Below are positions 1-6,609 of a stretch of 6,855 nt of DNA, in pieces. The translations under genes were made by a program, and so were the position numbers. The stretch lies in the NCBI GenBank assembly GCA_007122045.1, contig SKJM01000531.1, positions 1 through 6,855 of the forward strand. The letters run 5' to 3'. The notes below the pieces were generated by a model. The model saw only the letters and a program-made list of their open reading frames with translations, had not been told where the DNA came from and searched no databases. Position 1 is the stretch's first letter. Every line of letters starts with the position of its first letter. Origin of the DNA: Planctomycetales bacterium (GTDB lineage Bacteria; Planctomycetota; Planctomycetia; Pirellulales; Thermoguttaceae).

Positions 1-2
1 AA

Positions 3-335
3 GCCTTCGAGGCCGGACGCACGATCGCGCAGTTCAACGGAATGTTGGTCGCCCGCGAGGACCTGCTCTCGCTGCTTGTCGCCAACCTTGTCGACGTGCG
101 CGTCAAGGGCGATGCCGAGGTCGGTTGGCGGCTGCGATTGGAAAACCGGGGACCGGTGGCCTTGGAAGCCGCGCTGGAAGACATCCAGGAGAAAGCGTTG
201 ACGCTCGAACCCTACCAGAAGGTCCTGCTGCCCCTGGACGAGACGCCGGAATCCATCCGCATCGAGTGGAACAACCTGTGGATTCGGCCCACCGACAACT
301 TGAAGACGACGCACCCGCTGACGTTGCTTCCATGA
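3..335 (+). CDS. C-terminal part of an unrecognised protein (5' end outside window)
   Basis: The frame is open from the left edge (first full codon at 3) to a TGA at 333-335, giving about 110 residues. Codons are GC-rich at third positions, as in a real high-GC gene. The methionine at 42 is unlikely to be the true start, because coding-like sequence continues upstream to the edge. The fragment alternates short hydrophobic stretches with polar ones and contains RLENRGPVALEAAL and, near the end, IEWNNLWIRPTDNLKTTHPL. This is compatible with a C-terminal beta-sandwich domain, but I do not recognise a family. There are no cysteine clusters or membrane segments. Its stop overlaps an ATG at 332 (ATGA), which suggests it was translationally coupled to the DUF4832-like gene that follows. 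A role beside a carbohydrate-active protein is inference from position only. Confidence 0.75.
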   Translation, partial: AFEAGRTIAQFNGMLVAREDLLSLLVANLVDVRVKGDAEVGWRLRLENRGPVALEAALEDIQEKALTLEPYQKVLLPLDETPESIRIEWNNLWIRPTDNLKTTHPLTLLP

Positions 336-362
336 CCTGGTGTTTGCTGGCTCCAACGTGCC

Positions 363-1295
363 GTGGTGGTGCTTGCCGCGACCTGGGGCGCGGGCCGCTG
401 GACGCCGGCGTCGGAGGTCACGGTCCGACCGGAGCGGATCGACGACGTCCTCACGAACCCGAACATGGGCTTCGCTGATTTTCACATGGGCTGGCACTGC
501 GAATCGCGCGCGATCCGCCTCGAGGAATGTGTGCGGCGCATTGCCTGGCCGGCCAATTACCCCGAGACCGCGGTCACTTACTTCCGCTGGTACTGGGACC
601 AATTGGAGCCGGAGCCCGGCGAGATCGACTTCGACTACATCGACACCCGCATCCAGGCCTCGAACCTCACCGGGCAGACGCTCTCCTTCCGCGTCATGGC
701 CATTCGCGAGGCCGGGGCCGGCATCCCCTCGCGCCGGGAGGTCAAGGGCGTGCAGGCCAACGGCACCTTCTGGCCCGACTACCGCGATCCGGTCTTCCAG
801 CAGGCGCAACGCTGCTTTGGCACAGCCCAGAAGAGGGTGTGTCGAGAGCGTCTTCGGAACCGGCTACCGTCAACGGTGCGCGTACGCGCGATAGACCGCG
901 TAAACGGCAGGCTCGCTACTGTTGCGCTCGAAATTCACGCGATTGAATCGCCGAGACACGGTGTCCCAACAAAAGTGATTACTTGGTCACCGATGTCCGG
1001 TGCCTCGATTGCGAAGGTCGAGCGGCCAGAAAGGGCGTGGCAGGGAAGGCCAGAAGGCTTGGCCGGGGAGGCAGCGTCGCGCATCGTGGTAGAATTTTCA
1101 CACCGGTGGACTGTCAGCGCTCAGCATAAGGCCGGCTTGCCCGGCAACGCAGGGATCGTGCCTGCCGCAGGCGAGCGCCGTGCACGCCGAAATCGAGGGC
1201 AGGTTGGGCCTAACGCAACGCGTCGCCCGGAATGGGATAACCGGAACTGCGATGTCCCAGCCGGCGGTGGATTTCCGGATCGATGGCATAGCTGA
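363..1295 (+). pseudogene. Truncated DUF4832-type (TIM-barrel glycosidase-like) protein, probable pseudogene
   Basis: Numbered from the GTG at 363, residues 32-150 resemble the N-terminal half of DUF4832-containing secreted proteins thought to have a glycoside-hydrolase-like TIM barrel. Visible features are TNPNMGF (31-37), YPETAVTYFRWYWDQLEPEPG (67-87), a GQTLSFRVM strand (104-112) and FWPDYRDPVFQQAQ (136-149). The family normally continues with an RYDGHPD-like segment, a GEWH-like region and several hundred more residues. Here the similarity stops near residue 150 (about 810-815). From there third-position GC drops and composition turns Arg-rich, although the frame stays open to 1295 and runs antisense over the end of the DUF1559 gene. 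The start is also odd. An ATG at 332 overlaps the previous stop but is one base out of frame, while the hydrophobic VVVLAATWGAG export-like segment begins only at the GTG codons from 363. A frameshift plus a 3' deletion would explain both. Assembly error is the alternative. Confidence 0.6.
816..1209. other. About 390 bp without a convincing gene
   Basis: This stretch separates the last family-like codon of the truncated DUF4832 gene from the stop of the convergent DUF1559 gene. No frame shows the GC-rich third positions or recognisable motifs of its neighbours. It holds a perfect 12-bp palindrome GCGCGTACGCGC (878-889) and two short hairpins just past the DUF1559 stop. These are GCCGG/CCGGC with a 5-nt loop (1131-1145) and GCCTG/CAGGC with a 3-nt loop (1160-1172). 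The hairpins could help end minus-strand transcription, but neither is followed by a T-run on that strand, so I do not call a terminator. It may be the eroded remainder of the DUF4832 gene or sequence joined to it by deletion. Confidence 0.5.
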
Positions 1296-2205
1296 TGCGG
1301 TGCACGGACCCGTCGCACAGCGCCATGTGAAAACCGGCCGGGTGGGCGCTGCCGAAGTTCCGGGCGGAACTGTAGCCGGGCGTATCGCGCCGCGGGCGGT
1401 AGGCATCGGCTGGATGCGTCCACCGGTTCACGTCGAGGTCGTAGCCGAGGTCCCAGCCCTGGTCGTCGCCGCTGGACCTGCCGTCAAAGTAATCGTCCGG
1501 GCTAAGATACCGTTCGCCCAGCAGGTACGTGTTGCTGGCGCCGTCGCGAATGTGGGCGATGCGGATCTCGCTCCGCCGATAGATGACGCCCGTGGCCTCG
1601 TCGTGCCCGCCGCCCGGCTGGGCGTCCCATGCCTCCTCGCTCATGGCGTCGCCGTCGGGCAGCGAGCCGGGGCCCTGCCAAATGCTCGGAACCGCCATGT
1701 CCCCACTGGAGGCGGCGTAGTCGCTGCGCCCGATCATGGGCGGCCGTTGCGCGTTGAAGTAAGGGCTGCCGTGAACATACGGGTAGGCGATGCTTCGGCG
1801 CCGCGTGGGGCAGTTGAACACCGAGACGGGTATCTGAAGGCGCCGGCCGATCGCCTCTCGCTTCGCCTCCCCCGTCAGCCCGGCGCCCATCTGATGCAGT
1901 GCGTCCAATTCGAGATACGGTAGGATGTTGTAGTGCCACCCGCCGGGCTGCCGGTGGCTGAAGCCGCGGTCGGGATCGCCGGCCCAGCGCCAGCCCCAGC
2001 CGCCGGTGGGAAAATGCCCGTGCGCCTCGGCATGGTGCAGCGCGGCCATGGCCATTTGCCGGACGTTGTTCATGCACTGGGCGGCCCGCGCCGCCTCGCG
2101 GGCACTCTGCACGGCCGGCAGCAGCAGCCCGATCAGGATGCCAATGATGGTGATGACCACAAGGAGTTCCACGAGGGTAAACCCGACAACCTTGTATCGG
2201 CCCAT
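1210..2205 (-). CDS. DUF1559 protein with type IV pilin-like N-terminus
   Basis: The 331-residue product belongs to the DUF1559 family of pseudopilin-like proteins. After MGRYKVV comes the prepilin cleavage site G8|F9 with the conserved Glu at mature position +5 (FTLVE, E13). A hydrophobic helix ending LLLPAV (to about residue 32) follows, then the usual [14 protein letters not shown] helix. Family motifs follow in order: FNCPTRR (130-136), SDYA (161-164), [12 protein letters not shown] (221-232) and the C-terminal H-x9-DG motif (H288 to D298-G299, ALCDGSV). Length is normal. The ATG at 2205 is chosen because AAAGGA lies 6 nt upstream and MGRYK-x-GFTLVE is the usual layout. A TTG at 2238 would add 11 residues and abut the preceding stop. 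The protein should be processed by a prepilin peptidase and sit in the envelope with its C-terminal domain outside the cytoplasm. Its exact function is unknown. It follows the LamG/PEP-CTERM gene by 33 nt, probably in one operon. Confidence 0.93.
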   Translation of the reverse strand: MGRYKVVGFTLVELLVVITIIGILIGLLLPAVQSAREAARAAQCMNNVRQMAMAALHHAEAHGHFPTGGWGWRWAGDPDRGFSHRQPGGWHYNILPYLELDALHQMGAGLTGEAKREAIGRRLQIPVSVFNCPTRRRSIAYPYVHGSPYFNAQRPPMIGRSDYAASSGDMAVPSIWQGPGSLPDGDAMSEEAWDAQPGGGHDEATGVIYRRSEIRIAHIRDGASNTYLLGERYLSPDDYFDGRSSGDDQGWDLGYDLDVNRWTHPADAYRPRRDTPGYSSARNFGSAHPAGFHMALCDGSVHRISYAIDPEIHRRLGHRSSGYPIPGDALR

Positions 2206-2211
2206 GATCCA

Positions 2212-2217
2212 TCCTTT
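2212..2217 (-). promoter_or_regulatory. Ribosome binding site of the DUF1559 gene
   Basis: On the minus strand AAAGGA ends 6 nt before the ATG at 2205. This supports that start over the in-frame TTG at 2238 and over the ATG at 2212, which is in another frame. Confidence 0.7.
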
Positions 2218-2238
2218 GCTTTTCCGATATTTATCCAA

Positions 2239-3615
2239 TCATCCTCGCCGACGTACCAGCAACCCGCAGGCCAGCGCCGACATGAGTACCAGCCAAGTGG
2301 TCGGTTCGGGAACGGCGCGAATGTGCAGGGCATTCAGCCCCGCCGCGGTGGCGCCTCCGATGGGATTGCCCACCTGAAGATCAAGCACGTACGCGGCGGC
2401 TTGGTCGTCCCACTCCGACCACGCGCTCAGGAAACCGGTATCATAGCTCCGAGTATCCAGCGTAAGGGTCTCACCGCCAACGAACGACTTGCTTTCGGCG
2501 TCCCACGTACCGCCCAAGTTCACCAGCGTATCGACGGCGAGGTCGCCACTGACGCTGTTAGCCGAAGCGAAGGTCAATTCGTAGAAGTACTTCTCCACGC
2601 TGGCCATCCGGATGACGGCCAAGTTATTCCTGGGGCCGGATGCGTCGTTCTCGCCGGCGAACTCCACGATCGTCGCCGCTGGGAATTCGACTCCGTTCGG
2701 TGCGGTAATCGCCTGATTGGGGCCCTGGGGCCAGGTCCAGCCGAAGGCGTCGGTGACCGTCAGGGTGATGGGCGTCAGCCCGCCGTCCGGATCGCGTAGG
2801 GGGATTTCGCCCATGTCGGTCACGCCCGCCCGAGAATCCATGCGGTTCCATCCGTCCGGGGGCGAGACATCGCCTCGGCCGAAGTCCACTTGCGCAACAT
2901 AGTGCCGGCCGAGTTCCGATTCCGGGACGAGCAAGCCGGCCACCTGGGTCTGCGTCAAGGCGCTGTCGTAGATGCGCACTTCGTCGATCGCGCCGTTGAA
3001 AGAGTAGCCCTGGCGTTCGTTGTATCCGACGTTCAGGCTTTGGTTCGGGGTGCCGAGGGAGCCGGTGAACGTCGCCTGGTTGGGTTGAAGGGCCCCGTTG
3101 AAATAGGTCTTCATTTGTCCCGTATCGGCGCTCCAGGTGAAGGCCAAGTGGTGCCAGTCGCCACTGCTGGGGGCGCTGTTATCGAGCGTGGTCTTCTGGC
3201 CGGGTCGCTGCAATTCCACGCGGATTCTACCGTCATGCCAGAAGAGCGAGTAACCGGGATCGTCCCAGCCGCCGCCGCGGTTGACGATATGCCCGCTCTG
3301 ACCGGCCGATGCGCTGTTGACCCACGCCGAAACTGTGATTGCGTCGGTCAGATCAAGCGTGGGATTGCTCCCCATATCCACATAGGCCGAACTGCCGTCG
3401 AAACTGAGCGCATAGCTTCCCTCTCCGAGCCGGCCTTCGGTCCAGGTGGCCCCGGAAATCTCCCCGTCGTTGCCGTTGGGCGTGGCGTCGAACGCTATGG
3501 TTCCCCCGCCTTCATCAAACGGCCAGTAGCCGACCAATCCGGCCGAGGCCGGCACCACGAAAGCAACCATCAGCGCGAAGCTGATCCCGATCGTTAACTC
3601 AATAGGACGCTGCAT
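2239..3615 (-). CDS. Secreted LamG-domain protein with PEP-CTERM sorting signal
   Basis: The 458-residue product starts with a Sec-type signal peptide (hydrophobic 9-21, cleavage probably after ASA at 25). Residues 26 to about 228 form a concanavalin-like LamG domain (Laminin_G_3 type). It opens LVGYWPFDEGGGTIAFDATPN, has SFDGSSAYVDMG (71-82), ITVSAWVN (93-100) and WHHLAFTW (154-161), and closes with GAIDEVRIYDSALT (208-221). Residues of about 237-432 form a second region starting QVDFGRGD and DGWNRMDS. I have the impression of similar segments in other planctomycete PEP-CTERM proteins, but I cannot name a domain. The C-terminus carries VPEP (435-438), a hydrophobic segment (440-454) and RRRG. 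This is the tripartite signal recognised by exosortase, which implies transfer to the outer surface or matrix. The ATG at 3615 has GAGGAGG 6 nt upstream. LamG domains often bind glycans, so a carbohydrate-related surface role is plausible but not shown. No exosortase gene is in the window. Confidence 0.95.
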   Translation of the reverse strand: MQRPIELTIGISFALMVAFVVPASAGLVGYWPFDEGGGTIAFDATPNGNDGEISGATWTEGRLGEGSYALSFDGSSAYVDMGSNPTLDLTDAITVSAWVNSASAGQSGHIVNRGGGWDDPGYSLFWHDGRIRVELQRPGQKTTLDNSAPSSGDWHHLAFTWSADTGQMKTYFNGALQPNQATFTGSLGTPNQSLNVGYNERQGYSFNGAIDEVRIYDSALTQTQVAGLLVPESELGRHYVAQVDFGRGDVSPPDGWNRMDSRAGVTDMGEIPLRDPDGGLTPITLTVTDAFGWTWPQGPNQAITAPNGVEFPAATIVEFAGENDASGPRNNLAVIRMASVEKYFYELTFASANSVSGDLAVDTLVNLGGTWDAESKSFVGGETLTLDTRSYDTGFLSAWSEWDDQAAAYVLDLQVGNPIGGATAAGLNALHIRAVPEPTTWLVLMSALACGLLVRRRG

Positions 3616-3621
3616 TGTGAA

Positions 3622-3628
3622 CCTCCTC
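3622..3628 (-). promoter_or_regulatory. Strong ribosome binding site of the LamG/PEP-CTERM gene
   Basis: GAGGAGG on the minus strand lies 6 nt before the ATG at 3615. It is the best Shine-Dalgarno match in the window and fixes the start. It suggests efficient translation of the surface protein. Confidence 0.8.
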
Positions 3629-3928
3629 GAAAAGGAAATAGTGGCTCATCCGTTTCCAGGTGCAAACACCGGGGAAAACGGCAAGCGCCACGGTTTCGTT
3701 GCGGGCGACTTCTGCGTAGGCACGACACGCCCGCTTTGCCGACATGGATTGGACCAGGGGCTTCGGTACTGAGGGCCGACGGAAACGAACACAACGGCGC
3801 CTCCCTGCCCGCAGCCGACACAGCCCCGCACGATGCAGCCGCTGCCAGTTGCACGGTCACGTTGATGCCGATGGACAACCATCGCAGCATCCTCGCCCTG
3901 ATCGCGCCGTTCCGGCCCGATGCCCGGC

Positions 3929-3984
3929 GGGACGGAACCGAACGGCCGTTTCTTCGTCCCATTTTGGGCACGCTTCGACGAAGA
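3929..3984. repeat. Nested inverted repeats in the divergent intergenic region
   Basis: GGGACG (3929-3934) pairs with CGTCCC (3955-3960) around a perfect 10-bp palindrome AACGGCCGTT (3941-3950). Overlapping the right arm, TCTTCGTC (3951-3958) pairs with GACGAAGA (3977-3984), enclosing a small CCCA-TTT-TGGG hairpin (3958-3968). The two pairings compete for the same bases. They could be an operator for a dimeric regulator, an RNA structure or chance in GC-rich DNA. No T-run supports a terminator. Confidence 0.35.
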
Positions 3985-4065
3985 ATCAAGCAGCGGCTCC
4001 CGGCTGGCAGCGGAATTGCGGGAAATAACCCCCGGAACCCCCATCTCGTCCGGCTTCCGAACATG

Positions 4066-4071
4066 TATAAT
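4066..4071 (+). promoter_or_regulatory. Possible -10 box (TATAAT) upstream of the oxidoreductase operon
   Basis: A perfect TATAAT preceded by TG (TGTATAAT) lies in otherwise GC-rich sequence, about 235 nt before the ATG at 4306. There is no good TTGACA-like -35 at 16-18 nt upstream. If used, it would give a leader of roughly 225 nt containing the 4125-4181 structure. This call rests on the hexamer alone. Confidence 0.22.
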
Positions 4072-4124
4072 GCAGCATCGGGCTGCCGTCTCCAAACGAG
4101 CCACACCGACCGGAGCGGCGGCGC

Positions 4125-4181
4125 GTAAGCCCTTGTCGGAACGGCGCAACTGACGGCCTTGCGGGAACAAGGCCCGCTTAC
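4125..4181 (+). other. Leader segment with two competing stem-loops
   Basis: GGCCTTG (4155-4161) and CAAGGCC (4168-4174) form a perfect 7-bp hairpin with a 6-nt loop. Alternatively GTAAGC (4125-4130) pairs with GCTTAC (4176-4181), and the adjoining CCTTGT (4131-4136) pairs with ACAAGG (4167-4172), leaving a 3-nt bulge. This second fold uses the same CAAGG bases, so the two extended folds exclude each other. An imperfect direct repeat (4131-4142 and 4157-4168, 10 of 12 identical) supplies the alternative partners. The layout resembles a switching leader or attenuator for the oxidoreductase operon. No known riboswitch is recognised, and there is no U-tract after the hairpin. Confidence 0.35.
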
Positions 4182-4305
4182 CAATTCAACGCGCCGCAAC
4201 GGCCGAGGTTTCGGCAGGCGAGCCGATTGCGTGTTCCGGCCCGCATTGTCCTGGGCCATTCGCGGAGTCCGCATTACGCAAGATTCGCAAGGTTCGAAAG
4301 ACCGA

Positions 4306-5151
4306 ATGAGCAAAATTCTTGAAAAATTGCTGGTGGCGCCGAACATGTACGAGCTGGTGATCGATTCCCCCCGCATTGCCGCCAAGGCCCGGCCGGGACA
4401 GTTCATCGTCGTGATGGCCGACGAGCGGGGTGAGCGGATTCCGCTGACGATCGCCGATTTCGACCCAAGCCAGGGGACCATTACCATTGTACTCATGGTG
4501 GTGGGCACCAGTTCGGCCAAGCTGTCGCGGCTCAATGTCGGCAACTCGCTGCATGCTCTGATCGGGCCCCTTGGCCACCCTTCTGAAGTAGGTTCGATGG
4601 GGATGGTCGTTATGGTCGCCGGCGGCGTGGGAACCGCCCCGGTCTATCCGATCGCCCGGGCCTTTCACCAAGCGGGTTCCCGGGTCGTGACGGTGCAGGG
4701 GGCGCGGTCGAAGGAATTGCTGTTCTGGACCGATCGCCTGGCGTCGGTGAGCGACGAACACATGATCACCACCGACGACGGCACCGCCGGCCGGAAGGGC
4801 TTGGTCACCGAACCGCTGGTCGAGTTGCTCCAACGGGACGCCCGGAAGGAGATCGAGCGCGTGTACGCCATCGGCCCGGCCGTGATGATGAAATGCTGCG
4901 CCCAGGCGACCCGGCCCTTCGGCGTGAAGACGATCGTCAGCCTCAACCCGATCATGATCGACGGGACGGGCATGTGCGGCGGCTGCCGGGTGGAGGTGGG
5001 CGGTCAGACCCGGTTTACCTGCGTCGACGGACCCGAGTTCGACGGACATCGGGTCGATTGGGACCTGCTGCTCTCACGGCAGAAGATTTACCACGAGCAG
5101 GAAGCCTGCTCGCTGAAACAATGGACCGAAGAACTCGAGCGAACGCGATGA
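4306..5151 (+). CDS. nfnA: NfnA/SudB-type FAD/NAD-binding, [2Fe-2S] oxidoreductase subunit
   Basis: The 281-residue product belongs to the ferredoxin-NADP reductase-like family that includes PyrK, sulfide dehydrogenase beta subunit and NfnA. In order it has an FAD-binding barrel with PGQF (30-33) and RIPLTIAD (44-51), and a GPLG (87-90). The NAD-binding Rossmann region contains AGGVGTAPVYPIA (105-117) and AIGPAVMMK (188-196). A C-terminal [2Fe-2S] segment DGTGMCGGC (219-227) has a third cysteine in FTCVDGPEFDG (C239). Three cysteines plus D219 fit the Asp/Cys3 cluster ligation I recall for NfnA. The ATG at 4306 gives the family's usual length. The frame is open to an upstream start at 4159, but the extra 49 residues look non-coding. 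The Shine-Dalgarno is weak (GAAAGA). With the next gene it should form a cytoplasmic heterodimer exchanging electrons between NADH, NADPH and ferredoxin. NfnA is preferred over PyrK because of this partner. Confidence 0.92.
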   Translation: MSKILEKLLVAPNMYELVIDSPRIAAKARPGQFIVVMADERGERIPLTIADFDPSQGTITIVLMVVGTSSAKLSRLNVGNSLHALIGPLGHPSEVGSMGMVVMVAGGVGTAPVYPIARAFHQAGSRVVTVQGARSKELLFWTDRLASVSDEHMITTDDGTAGRKGLVTEPLVELLQRDARKEIERVYAIGPAVMMKCCAQATRPFGVKTIVSLNPIMIDGTGMCGGCRVEVGGQTRFTCVDGPEFDGHRVDWDLLLSRQKIYHEQEACSLKQWTEELERTR

Positions 5152-6590
5152 ACGAAGACACCTCCCCCTCGCGCGAGCCAGCCCCGAAGCGGGGCGGCCG
5201 CCCCCCCCGGGTTCCCATGCCCGAGCAGAGGCCCGAGGTCCGCGTGGCCAATTTCGACGAGGTGCCTCTCGGCTACACGCCGGAGCAGGCCCGGGCCGAG
5301 GCCGCGCGGTGCTTGCAGTGCAAGAGGCCCTTGTGCCTGGAGGGTTGTCCGGTGAACGTCGACATTTCCGGCTTCATCGCGCTGATAGTCGAGGGCAAGT
5401 TCGCCGCGGCGGCCCGGAAGATCAAGCAAGACAACTGCCTGCCGGCCATTTGCGGCCGGGTATGTCCCCAGGAAACCCAATGCGAGGCCGCGTGTGTGTT
5501 GGCCAAGCGGGGTGAACCCGGCGCCATTGGCCGGCTGGAACGCTTCGCCGCCGACTACGAGCGCGAACAGGGCCTCATCGAACTGCCCGAAAAGGCCCCT
5601 CCCACCGGCAAAAAGGTCGCCGTGGTCGGCTCGGGGCCGGCGGGCTTGACCGTGGCCGGTGAGCTGATCCTCCGGGGCCACGAGGTGACCGTCTTCGAGG
5701 CCTTTCACAAGCCCGGCGGTGTGCTCATGTACGGCATTCCCGAGTTCCGCCTGCCCAAGCGAATTGTCGAGGCCGAGGTCGACTACCTCCGCCGCCTGGG
5801 CGTGAAGATCGAACTGAACCAGGCAATCGGCACGTCGCTGACCGTCGACGAGCTGCTCGATGAGGAAGGCTTTGACGCAGTGTTCATTGGCGTGGGCGCC
5901 GGGCTGCCGTATTTCATGGGTGTGCCGGGTGAAAACCTCGGCGGGGTCTACTCGGCCAGCGAATACCTCACCCGAAGCAACCTGATGAAAGCCTTCGACT
6001 TCCCGCAGTACGACACGCCGATCGTCCGGGGTCGCACGGTTTGTGTCATCGGCGGGGGGAACGTGGCCATGGACTCGGCCCGCACCGCGCGCCGCCTCGG
6101 GGCGGAGAAGGTGGTCATCGTGTACCGCCGCTCGCGGGCCGAACTACCCGCCCGAGCCGAGGAAGTGCATCACGCCGAGGAGGAGGGAATCGTCTTCAAA
6201 CTTCTCTGTTCGCCCATCGAGTACCTCGGCGACGCGCGAGGCATGGTCCGCCAAATCCGCTGCCAGGTGATGGAGTTGGGCGAACCGGACGCGTCGGGCC
6301 GTCGCCGCCCGCTGCCGAAACCCGGCGCCGAGTTCACCCTCGACACCGACTTGGTGATCGTCGCCATCGGCTCCGGCGCCAACCCGCTCCTGACCCGGCA
6401 GACGAAACAGCTTGAATTGAACAAGCGGGGCTACATCGCCGCCGACGGGTCGGGCCGCACCAGCCGCCGGGGCGTTTGGGCGGGGGGCGATATCGTCACC
6501 GGCAGCGCCACGGTCATCCTCGCCATGGGCGCCGGCAAGGCCGCCGCGAAGGACATCCACGCCTACCTTTCCGGAGAAACCGCCTGGTAA
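5148..6590 (+). CDS. nfnB: NfnB/GltA-type NADPH-dependent flavoprotein with two [4Fe-4S] sites (glutamate synthase small-subunit family)
   Basis: The 480-residue product matches the GltD/GltA/SudA/NfnB family. After a Pro/Arg-rich N-terminus (to about 24) come two cysteine groups for [4Fe-4S] clusters: C55, C58, C63, C67 and C102, C106, C112, C116. An FAD-binding GSGPAGL (161-167) with KPGGVLMYGIPEFRLPK (188-204) follows. The inserted NADPH-binding Rossmann region has GGGNVAMDSARTARRLGA (302-319) and YRRSRAELPAR (326-336). The C-terminal FAD motif is GVWAGGDIVTG (442-452). The domain set appears complete and the length is normal. The ATG at 5148 overlaps the upstream stop (ATGA), implying coupling and equal synthesis with the NfnA-like subunit. 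An ATG at 5121 would add 9 residues. Automated pipelines often name this family gltA. No glutamate synthase large subunit is present, so a ferredoxin/NAD(P)H transhydrogenase role is likelier than glutamate synthesis. Sulfide dehydrogenase (SudA) is the other option. Confidence 0.93.
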   Translation: MNEDTSPSREPAPKRGGRPPRVPMPEQRPEVRVANFDEVPLGYTPEQARAEAARCLQCKRPLCLEGCPVNVDISGFIALIVEGKFAAAARKIKQDNCLPAICGRVCPQETQCEAACVLAKRGEPGAIGRLERFAADYEREQGLIELPEKAPPTGKKVAVVGSGPAGLTVAGELILRGHEVTVFEAFHKPGGVLMYGIPEFRLPKRIVEAEVDYLRRLGVKIELNQAIGTSLTVDELLDEEGFDAVFIGVGAGLPYFMGVPGENLGGVYSASEYLTRSNLMKAFDFPQYDTPIVRGRTVCVIGGGNVAMDSARTARRLGAEKVVIVYRRSRAELPARAEEVHHAEEEGIVFKLLCSPIEYLGDARGMVRQIRCQVMELGEPDASGRRRPLPKPGAEFTLDTDLVIVAIGSGANPLLTRQTKQLELNKRGYIAADGSGRTSRRGVWAGGDIVTGSATVILAMGAGKAAAKDIHAYLSGETAW

Positions 6591-6609
6591 CGGTGCGTGC
6601 CGAGGTAAG

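Larger units (their letters stand above)
3616..4305. other. Divergent intergenic region, about 690 bp
   Basis: The region lies between the divergently oriented LamG gene and the oxidoreductase operon, so it should carry both promoters and leaders. Several frames are open on both strands because of high GC, but none shows a recognisable domain or consistent third-position GC. It contains nested inverted repeats (3929-3984), a TATAAT on the plus strand (4066-4071) and a structured segment (4125-4181), each listed separately. No convincing promoter is seen for the minus-strand operon. A minus-strand reading frame from ATG 3890 begins with a signal-peptide-like stretch but leads into no recognisable domain. 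Confidence 0.6.

Noticed and set aside
363..376. 14-bp sequence (GTGGTGGTGCTTGC) present in inverted orientation at 6654-6667
   Set aside because: A 14-bp match between two GC-rich sites in a 6.9-kb window can easily occur by chance, and flanking bases do not extend it.
1088..1096. TGGTAGAAT, an extended -10-like motif on the plus strand
   Set aside because: No -35 partner and no plus-strand gene lies downstream.
1131..1172. Two short hairpins after the DUF1559 stop considered as an intrinsic terminator
   Set aside because: Stems are only 5 bp and no T-run follows on the minus strand.
1180..1923. Plus-strand open frame of 247 codons opposite the DUF1559 gene
   Set aside because: It is antisense to a clearly recognised gene and rich in Ala/Val/Arg with no motifs.
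3736..4128. Plus-strand open frame of 130 codons in the divergent intergenic region
   Set aside because: There is no Shine-Dalgarno, no recognisable domain and no consistent GC-rich third positions. It overlaps the inverted repeats.
4159..4305. Upstream extension of the NfnA-like gene to a start at 4159
   Set aside because: The added 49 residues are Arg-rich without family similarity and lie over the 4155-4174 hairpin. The ATG at 4306 gives the expected N-terminus (MSKILEKLLVAPNMYELVI).
3594..4544. Long minus-strand open frame (316 codons) covering the intergenic region and the start of the NfnA-like gene
   Set aside because: Its upstream third is antisense to clear NfnA coding sequence, it lacks domains, and its residue mix is typical of a shadow frame in GC-rich DNA.
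4893..5147. Upstream extension of the NfnB-like frame into the NfnA-like gene
   Set aside because: It is fully out-of-frame overlap with a conserved gene. The ATGA overlap at 5148 is the natural start.
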